Shown in pieces: positions 27,301-34,804 of a stretch of DNA of 64,000 bases (positions are counted from its first letter, which is position 1; every line of letters starts with the position of its first letter). The DNA comes from Flagellimonas sp. HMM57 (lineage in GTDB: Bacteria; Bacteroidota; Bacteroidia; Flavobacteriales; Flavobacteriaceae): NCBI RefSeq assembly GCF_021390175.1, contig NZ_CP090004.1:682001-746000 (forward strand), written 5' to 3'. The notes below the pieces were generated by a model. The model was given only the letters and a program-made list of their open reading frames with translations. It ran no database searches and had not been told where the DNA came from. A program made the position numbers and the translations under genes.

Positions 27301-27532
27301 CAGTGTCGAGTCCAGCTTTAATTACATCATCTGGTTTTTTCCAAAATGCTGCGTTCACTGTGTTCGTACCAATTGGAATGTAATCCCAATTCATACCATT
27401 AATCATGAAGTCCTCTCCATTGACCACCAGTTTCATTCCCTCTTCATTACTTACGACAGATACCTTGTCCGCTTGCGCATACAATCCCACCGTACATAAA
27501 AAGAGTAGTAATCTCAGTAAATTGTTTTTCAT
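24347..27532 (-). CDS. Glycosidase fused to a predicted outer-membrane beta-barrel
   Basis: 1061 aa with a type I signal peptide ending GLYAQ (about 20). Residues 25 to about 405 form a clan-A-like TIM barrel of GH2/GH5 character: INGMNWDYIP, NMNVNVIRQYTGVP, LLYLLGNENNYGLFW (candidate acid/base Glu169) and KPVMFTEFGADAF (candidate nucleophile Glu274). From about 430 to the end the sequence is rich in alternating polar/aromatic strands and short turns (KFNWYGQASAMGLIANG, KFAMNLGFVYRHLP, LGLIGNFYYGNGQGNGD, FPLQLMLDLSTTLG, QIGIRGTWRSLD) as in outer-membrane barrels, ending MTYVHINIGK. First gene of the glucan operon, 12 bp before the next. The exact GH family and barrel strand number are not settled. 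Confidence 0.8.
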   Translation of the reverse strand: MKNNLLRLLLFLCTVGLYAQADKVSVVSNEEGMKLVVNGEDFMINGMNWDYIPIGTNTVNAAFWKKPDDVIKAGLDTEMSLLKNMNVNVIRQYTGVPAKWIKYIYENYGIYTMLNHSFGRYGLTLNGVWTPVTIYDDPTTEEFLMSEMKELVNGYKDTPGLLLYLLGNENNYGLFWAGAETEDFPDDEGRINFIGESRGRPMYRLMNEAAKMMKSMDTSHPVAICNGDVLFIDIVAEECKDVDIYGTNTYRGASFGDMFQVVKDKLNKPVMFTEFGADAFNAIENKEDQYSQAYYMVENWKEIYENAAGIGKAGNSIGGFTFQFSDGWWKFGFDDRENADVHDNNASWSNGGYSRDLAAPGANNMNEEWFGICAKGATNPRGLYELYPRAAYYALKDAHQLNPYDAGVDQDFITNHFNNIQLMDAVLKARGDKAALNGEQSNLLRISNLTARLSTFSTGGSLITTPDNPDPDDAITFPNQLGFDHMQSYFIGVEGNPAPNMRAEVNFNVVGNVAQNPINEIFYENRARPILVNTPEGDVPLVDNNRVAVYQAEFEWNAKEFDLRGFYRTGHYHWGYEGDFFGLYPEANYGPNLDIYNGEILGAEIDGKGPLKGLKAAIGPQLWWGANPTMLFKYKRHIGKFDVTGIYHRDFETEIVFDESGRRVLDVNQLRSGVVPPWPTERATLAIEREFGKVGVMVGGIWAGSPLNGTSFQDVRGTPGNYVVFEDRIQASDNWGGKIKVTYEGGKFNWYGQASAMGLIANGGADQTMTFTGWKLRDTGSGNVTSVFSGLTFAAGNFQIAPNFMWQKPLVDAMPRDVQAPGRLRNIIDDPFSVRWNRETTAGEILLTFDPTPGTWMYEWDNDRSEDAKFAMNLGFVYRHLPTTMDAHIGFLADRTIFSFPDSAPAEDLWEIHSRMVSKLSPELGLIGNFYYGNGQGNGDSDRLIKRFGGDIRGIYKKMKLETHVRVNDWGPFDYHRDFNLTFPLQLMLDLSTTLGKPDWFILPSTQIGIRGTWRSLDQFSPRFAPNAAEEFATEPTISPVGFGNGSEWEIMTYVHINIGK

Positions 27533-28060
27533 AGTTATGTTTAGTTTAATTCAGTTATTCGTTATAGGTATCATTGTTTTGGCTGGTATGAAATAGATAC
27601 AATTTGATTTTGAGCTTCAACTATAAAAATCTCCAACCATTCCTATCTACACTATTTCGAATGGTTAAACTTATCCTAATGAATTGATAAATCCACAAAA
27701 AAGACCTCAACAAAAAACATACATATTAAAAAATGACACCTATTTTTACGATATAGTTATAAAAGCCCATTTTTAGTGGCTTCTACAGGAATTCGAATTC
27801 TATCGCTTTTAGTGAAAAATTAGGTGTGTATAGGTAATGTTGAGGTAAAAAAAGAAATGTGTATAGGCTTTAAGCTCTAATATGTTGTTTACAACGTTTT
27901 CGTTACGTGAAAGATTCAATTTTTTAAAGGACGGATATAGCTAAATCTATGCATGACAATCAGAAATAGCAATAAACAAAGATAGATTTAGTTGCGAACA
28001 AACGCTGGTTTTGATTTTATCAATACATTACATATCAAATAAAAGAAGAAGAGATAACAT
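27533..28060. promoter_or_regulatory. Long regulatory region upstream of the glucan operon
   Basis: 528 bp with no credible gene. It contains a minus-strand TATCTTTG (27977-27984, exact TAnnTTTG), which would give a leader of about 440 nt, and a 10-bp direct repeat TGTGTATAGG at 27825-27834 and 27858-27867, spaced 33 bp. It lies between the operon and its likely regulator gene, both on the minus strand. Confidence 0.5.
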
Positions 28061-30877
28061 TTAAAGCTTAAGAATATAATTGACCAGATTTGCATCATGA
28101 TCCAAGTTCATTTTTTTTCGAAGCCTGTATCTTTTAATTTCGACACTACGCGCAGATATGTTAAGAAGTGGCGCTATTTCTTTTGAGGATAGATTTAATC
28201 TTAGATAGGCGCAAAGACGTATATCATTTGGGGAAAGGTTAGGGTGTGATTTTTTAAGTTTCTTCAAAAACTTGCGATCGGCATTGTTAAAAGCTTCTTT
28301 AAAGAGCTCCCAATCATCATTTTGATTTAGACTTTTATCAATAATAGTAACGATAGGCCTAACTGATTCTTTGTTTTCAACACTGGATACAAGCTGTTCT
28401 TTCACCTTGGACAATAATTCGTTCTTTCTTATAATACTTAATGTGGAAGCGGCGAGCTCGTTACTCTTACTCCTAAACTCTTCTTTGAGTTGCTCATTTT
28501 TAATCTTGATGATTTCCTTTTCATTTTGGGCTCGCTCCAATGCCATTTGTCGCTGATTTTTTTCAATCAGTTTGCGTTGCTTATTATGATAATACCTTCG
28601 ATAAAGGCTATGGATAAATATCGATGCTAAAACAAATGCCACTATATAGAGAGCAAGCATAGTGCGCGATATATACCAAGGCCTTTTAATCTGAAAAGAA
28701 TACGTAGCCGTGTTGCTGGAGACCGTATTCCCTATTTTGGCTCTTACCTTGAAAGTGTATTCGCCATATGGAAGGTTTTCAAAACTAATGGCCGCGTCTT
28801 TTTTCCACGGACTCCAATCTGGATACATTCCCAATAGCTGATATTGGTATTCTGGTTTCAAATACTTTTTATATTCTGGGGCGTAATAAGCTATTTCAAG
28901 ATTGTTTTCATAACTCTCAAAGTTCCCTTCCCTATTCTTGTCCAATGAGCTATTCTGTTTTGTACGGTTGTTTTTTCCAGCATTTCTAACCGTTGCAATT
29001 TGTACTAAAAAATCTTGTTTTGGAAAAGCATCTATGTTAACCGTAAAATATCCAGAACTGGTACCAAACAAATACTTTTTATTTTCGTTCAGTGCAGTAA
29101 CGTTTTCATATCCTACAATATCATTTCTGGTATCTATGGTCATAGGAACAGATTTAATAATTGGTTTTGACGCCAGATTACTTTCTGAAATATAACTGAC
29201 CCCCGATTTGGAAAATATCCAAAGAAAATCATTCTTTGCATCAACAGTCATTTTACCCGATATGTAATCGCCATCTGAGATAGCAAGGCTCAGTAAACTA
29301 TCCTTTACAAAGTTGTTTTCATCTTTATCATACTTTAGAACCCCTTCTTCATAACAGTATAACAAATCATCACGATACCTCTTAATCCCAGAATTGGAAC
29401 CTTTGATAATCGTATCTATGTTCACATTCAATGCCTTGGTTAAATCAGCATCTGTATGTATTGTAAACAGACCCTTGTACTCATGGTTAACAAATATTTT
29501 TTCATCAAAAAATTCAAAGTATCTGGAAGAATGCTCAAAACCAGAAATCTTGTTCTTAAGTTGCCAAGAACGATTGGTTTTCTCAAGAAGGTACAGACCG
29601 TCGTAATTGCCCTGTAAGAGAATGTCTGGTCGCCCTTCTAGAGATTTTATATTCCAGGCACCCTGTACATTGGCTATTTTTAAAGCCTTATCGTTTTTTA
29701 TTAAAAATGTACCCTCATGATGTCCGCAAAACAGCTCATTAGCTATAACATTTAACGACCAGACTTGACCTTGTGTGCCAGGGATACGTTCAAAATTGGT
29801 AGCCCCATCCATTCTCTTATAAAAAAGTCCCTGATTGGTTCCAAGATATAAATTGCCTTGATGCAAGACAGAAGCATACACACTGCCTACTATTCCCCTA
29901 CTATCGTGATAGACATTGATAGGTGATGTTAGATTTATAAAGCTTATGCCATTGTCAAGTCCCAACCAAAGATTGCCATCCACATCCTCAAATAGGGAGA
30001 GGACCGTATTGTTACGAAGCCCTTTAAGTTGGTCGATATGATTTAAAAGACTCCCATCTTTGTCCAAATGCAATACACCATGGGCAATGGTACCAAGGGC
30101 ATATGTTCCATCCCTTAGTTTTAAGGCACTATAGATACTTACCTTAGAAAGTAAGGTATCTGCACCTATCTTCCATGGTTCAGCTATGTCCTTCTCAACT
30201 TTAAAAAATCCTTTATTTCGAGTAAGGACCAATAAACCATCCTGATCTTGAAAAATGTTGACCACTTCATTTTCCAGAAAAGGTTCACGATTATATTGAA
30301 GGGATTTAGAGTCGTTTTCAATACGATAGAGTCCCTCATTTAAGGTTTGGAAATAAAGATTTTGATTGAGATTAAACACTTTTGGCAATGTAGTTTCGGA
30401 TTCAATGACCTTGACCGAATCATCTTGAAGATCATAAATATAGAAGTGGTTAAGCGATTGAAACACCATTAACCGGTCAATACTCAAAATGTTCCAAAAT
30501 TCTTCGTCCTGAATCAAATTCTGTTTAATTCTTTTTGATAGTGACGTATACTGGAGTTTACCTAGCTTATTTTTTTCCCAATAGCCAAACTCCATGTAAC
30601 AACCTGTATAAATACGCTCTCCAACAACTTTCACTGATCGTATTATGGTCTCGTTCGGTGATGGAAATAATGACCACTCAGCACCATTAAACTCCAAAAG
30701 CCCCTTACTATTCGCAACATAGATAAGTTTATCTTTTGATTGTGATATGGCCCAATTTTGATTTTCGGCCTTATATTCTGAGGGTAGGAAATTTTGAACA
30801 GGTGGTAGCTCTTGTGCGGAGATGATCATCCCAACAAAAAAGAGCATTGGCGACACTATTCTGGAAAATATATTCAC
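28061..30877 (-). CDS. Membrane-spanning sensor and LuxR-type HTH regulator (SusR-like architecture)
   Basis: 938 aa. Signal peptide (MNIFSRIVSPMLFFVGMIISAQ), then a periplasmic region of about 700 residues built of beta-propeller Reg_prop-type repeats (YVANSKGLLEFNGAEW, LFEDVDGNLWLGLDNGISFI, YLGTNQGLFYK) and a Y_Y_Y-like domain (YQLLGMYPDWSPWKKDAAISFENLPYGEYTFKVRA). One membrane helix at about 739-758, a coiled coil (about 765-840) and a C-terminal GerE/LuxR HTH (about 880-938: LSPNDIRLCAYLRLNLSSKEIAPLLNISARSVEIKRYRLRKKM). No histidine kinase or receiver domain: it senses outside and binds DNA directly. Its place upstream of the glucan operon makes it the likely regulator. Confidence 0.88.
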   Translation of the reverse strand: MNIFSRIVSPMLFFVGMIISAQELPPVQNFLPSEYKAENQNWAISQSKDKLIYVANSKGLLEFNGAEWSLFPSPNETIIRSVKVVGERIYTGCYMEFGYWEKNKLGKLQYTSLSKRIKQNLIQDEEFWNILSIDRLMVFQSLNHFYIYDLQDDSVKVIESETTLPKVFNLNQNLYFQTLNEGLYRIENDSKSLQYNREPFLENEVVNIFQDQDGLLVLTRNKGFFKVEKDIAEPWKIGADTLLSKVSIYSALKLRDGTYALGTIAHGVLHLDKDGSLLNHIDQLKGLRNNTVLSLFEDVDGNLWLGLDNGISFINLTSPINVYHDSRGIVGSVYASVLHQGNLYLGTNQGLFYKRMDGATNFERIPGTQGQVWSLNVIANELFCGHHEGTFLIKNDKALKIANVQGAWNIKSLEGRPDILLQGNYDGLYLLEKTNRSWQLKNKISGFEHSSRYFEFFDEKIFVNHEYKGLFTIHTDADLTKALNVNIDTIIKGSNSGIKRYRDDLLYCYEEGVLKYDKDENNFVKDSLLSLAISDGDYISGKMTVDAKNDFLWIFSKSGVSYISESNLASKPIIKSVPMTIDTRNDIVGYENVTALNENKKYLFGTSSGYFTVNIDAFPKQDFLVQIATVRNAGKNNRTKQNSSLDKNREGNFESYENNLEIAYYAPEYKKYLKPEYQYQLLGMYPDWSPWKKDAAISFENLPYGEYTFKVRAKIGNTVSSNTATYSFQIKRPWYISRTMLALYIVAFVLASIFIHSLYRRYYHNKQRKLIEKNQRQMALERAQNEKEIIKIKNEQLKEEFRSKSNELAASTLSIIRKNELLSKVKEQLVSSVENKESVRPIVTIIDKSLNQNDDWELFKEAFNNADRKFLKKLKKSHPNLSPNDIRLCAYLRLNLSSKEIAPLLNISARSVEIKRYRLRKKMNLDHDANLVNYILKL

Positions 30878-31138
30878 TTGTATACCTGACTTAAGGGTTT
30901 AAAAATCACAACTAACTAAAAACTAATACACTACAAAAATGAATTAGGTGCATTTGCAAGATAAAGCATGATGAAGTATGGGGGTTTAAGGGAACAGTAT
31001 CTTTTCTTTTTCCCGTAAATTAAGCAAAATGATTTTAATCGGAGGAGAACTACGACCACTTTACAGATTATCTATTAAACTCGTATCTTAACAGCTACAT
31101 TTAAAAATTTTACATCTTCAAAAAACAATGACAACCTC

Positions 31139-34100
31139 ATGAAAGTAGACATCACAAACTCAAACCTAAACTTCAGCGTGTTTTTTGTAATACTATTTTG
31201 CTGCATAACAAGCATTTCACTAAATGCACAAACCGAGACCAAACTCATGCACCAACCTGCATTGAGCGATACTCACATTGCCTTTATTTATGCCGAAGAT
31301 CTATGGATTGCCAATAGGGATGGTTCCAACCCTAAACGCCTTACCATAGATGAAGGGATTGAATCCAGTCCTATCTTCTCACCAGACGGTAGCATGATCG
31401 CCTTTAATGCTGAATATGACGGTAATATGGATGTTTTTATCATCCCTTCAAAAGGGGGCATCCCTAAAAGACTGACTTGGCATCCTTACAACGATTTTGT
31501 GCGGGATTTTACTTCGGATGGAAAAAATGTACTTTTTGCATCGCAACGAAATTCCCATACAAACAGATATCTTCAATTGTATACCATACCCATAAACGGA
31601 GGTACCACTACACAATTGGATGTCCCCAATGCTTTTTGGGCCTCGTATTCCGATAATGATAGCCATATCGCCTACACGCCCATATTTGATGCTTTCAACC
31701 AATGGAAACACTATCGAGGTGGACGCATTTCACGAATTTGGGTCTACAATACCGAGAACCATAAAGTAGATGAAATTCCAAAACCAAGTGGAGGGAGTAA
31801 CGATACCCAACCTCAGTGGATAGGTGAAGATGTCTATTTTAGGAGTGACCGGGATGGGGAGTTCAATCTGTACAGTTATAACACGGTAACAAAGTCCGTC
31901 AAAAAGCATACGGATTATAAAGATTTTCCAGTAATCGGCCCTAAGGCACATAAAAACGCCATCATCTATGAGCAGGCTGGAACGCTACATATTTTTGATA
32001 CTGCTTCTGGTACCGATGAAAAATTGACCTTAACCATTAACACCGACCTGTTGGAATTACGGGAACGTTATGTGTCTGGTAATAAATATGTACGCTCTGC
32101 TGCTGTTTCTCCTTCAGGAGCAAGGGCAGTGTTGGATTTTAGGGGGGATATCGTAACCGTTCCTGCGGAAAAAGGGGATGTGGAAAATATTACCCAAACT
32201 ACCGGAACCCACGAAAAATTTCCGCAATGGTCTCCAGATGGAAAATCCATCGCTTATTTTTCAGATGCATCCGGCGAATATGCCATGCATGTGCAAAATG
32301 TAGAAAACGGTTCTGTCAGAAAAATCGAATTAGAGGGAACGGGTTTCTATGCAGCTATAAACTGGTCTCCCGATAGCAAAAAAGTCTGTTATGTGGACAA
32401 CGGCAGGAATTTGTACGTTACCGACATCGCTTCTAAAAAAACCACTAAGATTGCTCAAGATGACCTTTTTGTTCCCGGTGATATAAGAGAATTGTTCAGT
32501 GATTGGTCTTTTGATTCAAATTGGGTTGCCTACACCAAGGTAATAGCCACTAATTTTGAAAAAGCGTATCTCTATTCCCTATCCGAGAACAGGTCGTATG
32601 AACTTACAGATGGCCTCTCCAATGTAACGAGCCCTGTTTTTGATCCTAGTGGCAAGTATGTTTATCTATTGGCTTCCACAGATGCTGGGCCACTGGTCAA
32701 TTGGTTTGATCAATCCAATACCGATAAAGTTTTGACTACATCGATATATTTGGTAACCCTTCAAACAAATGTGATGTCGCCTTTGAAAAAACAGAACGAC
32801 ATTGAAAAAGGAGAAGAAAAAGAAGAACCCAAAGAAAAAGATGTCCCAAAAAATAAAAAACAAAAGCCCGAAGCTCCCAAAACACTAAAAATAGATTGGA
32901 AAGGTATCGAAAACAGGATGATAGCCCTACCCGTAAAAGCAGGAGTGTACAGTGACCTTACCAGTGTTAAGGAAGGTGAACTGTACTATATATCCTCTTC
33001 CTTCCACTCACCTGAATCACACCTCAACAAGTTTACTTTCGACAAAAGAGAATCCGAAGAGCTGCTACCCTTAAACAGTTATCAGATTGCCGCAGGTGGA
33101 AAGAAAATGTTCTATAACAACAAGGGAGCTTGGTTTGTTTCCGATGTTGGCAAAAAATCAGAAGAAGGTCCTATAAACTTGGATGCAATTGCCGTGAAAA
33201 TCAATCCTACCAAAGAATGGAACAATATTTTTTATGAGGCATGGCGCGTCAATAGAGATTATTTCTATGACCCGGGAATGCACGGAGCCGACTGGGATGC
33301 CATGAAAGTAAAGTACGAACCTTTTATAGCACATGCTGCCTGTAAACAAGATCTGTATCGAGTTATGCAATGGATGTTCAGCGAATTGGCCGTGGGGCAC
33401 CATCGTTTTGGCAGTCGTGGTGATGAGATGAACAAACCGGAAGAGATTCCCGGAGGACTTCTGGGCGCTAACTATAACGTAAACAACAATCGTTATCAGA
33501 TAAACAAGATATACGGGGGGCTTAATTGGACACCAGATTTAAGGTCTCCACTTACCGAACCGGGCATCGACATAGCAGTTGGCGATTATATCATTGAAGT
33601 AAATGGAAAAAATGTAGTTGGCACCGATAATATTTATAGCTTTTTTGAAAACACTGCAAATACATTGGTGGACTTAAAAGTGAGCAAAAGTGCGGATGGC
33701 AGCAATGCAAAAACCTTTAAAGTAACTCCACTTGCCACCGAATGGGCCATCCGAAACCGAGATTGGGTCGAAGGCAACATGAAAAAAGTACATGAAGCCA
33801 CAAACGGGGATGTTGCCTATGTGTACGTACCCAATACAGCGACAGCTGGATTCGAATACTTCAAACGGTACTTCTTTCCGCAGGCAGACAAAAAAGCAAT
33901 CATTATTGATGAGCGCTATAACGGTGGTGGCTTGTTGGCTGATTACTACATTGATATTCTAAAACGTCCAGAACAAGCGTATTGGAATTTTAGGTACGGG
34001 CAAGATTTAAAATCACCCAGCGCATCTATTCAAGGCCCAAAGGTCATGATTACGGATGAAACCGCTGGTTCCGGGGGTGACTATCTTCCTTGGATGTTCA

Positions 34101-34411
34101 GAAAATTCAAAGTAGGGACCATTGTAGGAAAACGTACTTGGGGCGGTCTAGTTGGGGTATTGGGCTATCCGGAGTTTATAGACGGCGGCGTAGTTACCGC
34201 ACCAAACCTGGCATTTTATACAAAAGATGGATATAGGGTCGAAAACGAGGGTGTGGCCCCGGATATTGAAGTGGAACAGCTACCCGAACTGGTTGTAAAA
34301 GGCCAAGACCCACAATTGGAAAAAGCCATCGAAATTGTCTTAAAGCAACTCCAAGAAAATCCACCAAAGAAAATGGAGCGCCCTGCGTATCCCATAAGGA
34401 CAAAATCTTAA
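31139..34411 (+). CDS. Tricorn-type S41 peptidase with beta-propeller and PDZ
   Basis: 1090 aa with a signal peptide ending SISLNAQ. Order: six- to seven-bladed TolB/PD40-like propellers (IAFIYAEDLWIANRDGSNPKRLT, FSPDGSMIAFNAEYDGNMDVFI, WSPDGKSIAYFSD); a Lys/Glu-rich linker at about 555-585; a helical core with LAVGHHRFG (catalytic His); a PDZ domain (about 805-865); and the S41 catalytic part IIDERYNGGG, DETAGSGGDYLPW (Ser978) and RVENEGVAPD (Glu1037). Exported self-compartmentalising protease that probably degrades peptides in the periplasm. Monocistronic; a strong terminator follows at 34435. Divergent from the regulator gene. Confidence 0.93.
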   Translation: MKVDITNSNLNFSVFFVILFCCITSISLNAQTETKLMHQPALSDTHIAFIYAEDLWIANRDGSNPKRLTIDEGIESSPIFSPDGSMIAFNAEYDGNMDVFIIPSKGGIPKRLTWHPYNDFVRDFTSDGKNVLFASQRNSHTNRYLQLYTIPINGGTTTQLDVPNAFWASYSDNDSHIAYTPIFDAFNQWKHYRGGRISRIWVYNTENHKVDEIPKPSGGSNDTQPQWIGEDVYFRSDRDGEFNLYSYNTVTKSVKKHTDYKDFPVIGPKAHKNAIIYEQAGTLHIFDTASGTDEKLTLTINTDLLELRERYVSGNKYVRSAAVSPSGARAVLDFRGDIVTVPAEKGDVENITQTTGTHEKFPQWSPDGKSIAYFSDASGEYAMHVQNVENGSVRKIELEGTGFYAAINWSPDSKKVCYVDNGRNLYVTDIASKKTTKIAQDDLFVPGDIRELFSDWSFDSNWVAYTKVIATNFEKAYLYSLSENRSYELTDGLSNVTSPVFDPSGKYVYLLASTDAGPLVNWFDQSNTDKVLTTSIYLVTLQTNVMSPLKKQNDIEKGEEKEEPKEKDVPKNKKQKPEAPKTLKIDWKGIENRMIALPVKAGVYSDLTSVKEGELYYISSSFHSPESHLNKFTFDKRESEELLPLNSYQIAAGGKKMFYNNKGAWFVSDVGKKSEEGPINLDAIAVKINPTKEWNNIFYEAWRVNRDYFYDPGMHGADWDAMKVKYEPFIAHAACKQDLYRVMQWMFSELAVGHHRFGSRGDEMNKPEEIPGGLLGANYNVNNNRYQINKIYGGLNWTPDLRSPLTEPGIDIAVGDYIIEVNGKNVVGTDNIYSFFENTANTLVDLKVSKSADGSNAKTFKVTPLATEWAIRNRDWVEGNMKKVHEATNGDVAYVYVPNTATAGFEYFKRYFFPQADKKAIIIDERYNGGGLLADYYIDILKRPEQAYWNFRYGQDLKSPSASIQGPKVMITDETAGSGGDYLPWMFRKFKVGTIVGKRTWGGLVGVLGYPEFIDGGVVTAPNLAFYTKDGYRVENEGVAPDIEVEQLPELVVKGQDPQLEKAIEIVLKQLQENPPKKMERPAYPIRTKS

Positions 34412-34434
34412 AAAAATGAATTCTTTTTGAAATT

Positions 34435-34469
34435 AAAAAGCCTGAAAACATAATGTTTTCAGGCTTTTT
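34435..34469 (+). terminator. Rho-independent terminator of the tricorn protease gene
   Basis: A perfect 16-bp stem AAAAAGCCTGAAAACA with its complement around loop TAA, ending in TTTTT. It is symmetric enough to work in both directions. Confidence 0.9.
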
Positions 34470-34642
34470 ATTGCTGAACTCATTTAAACATTTTGGATTG
34501 AAGCGAAAATTAGGAATTCTTTGCCATTTTGAAGGCATTTTTGAATTGCATAGCTGGGCTACGGAAAGAAAAAATGACAAGGAAAGGGTAAAAAAGGCCA
34601 ATTTTTAGCCAATTGAAAAAGTTTTTAAATGAGTTCGCTATA

Positions 34643-34664
34643 TGACCGCAAGAGGATTCAAATC
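34643..34664 (-). repeat. tRNA 3'-end-like fragment at the left edge of the Kelch array
   Basis: On the minus strand this reads as a T-loop plus acceptor end: TTTGAATCC, then TCT, then TGCGGTCA. No 5' half of a tRNA is attached. It matches 17 of 22 positions of the 3' end of the tRNA-Arg at 39814-39887 and so may be a diverged copy of that end, or of another tRNA. It could be the left remnant of an integration site. Confidence 0.4.
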
Positions 34665-34679
34665 AAGACCACTACGCTA

Positions 34680-34804
34680 CAATAGAACATCAATACAAAA
34701 GCAAAATATGTGTTTTTTGACAAACCGTTACGGTACCGCGTTTATAAATTTGCGCCTCGAATATAACATCGGCATATCCCATGCCGACCTAAATCCTTAA
34801 AATA
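34680..34804 (+). promoter_or_regulatory. Leader and promoter of the first Kelch lipoprotein gene
   Basis: Homologous to 36137-36260 and 37939-38062 before the other two paralogs. It contains TTTTTTGACAAA (34713-34724), a -7 element TAAATTTG (34745-34752) and a 5' leader hairpin CGGCAT/ATGCCG (34770-34786), followed by CGACCTAAATCCTTA directly before the start. Confidence 0.6.

Noticed and set aside
32790..32880. A-rich stretch in the protease gene that looked like a possible frameshift
   Set aside because: The frame is continuous and codes for a Lys/Glu/Pro-rich linker between the propeller and protease parts.
34194..34601. Open frame of 135 codons on the minus strand
   Set aside because: It overlaps the end of the protease gene and its terminator and shows no family features.
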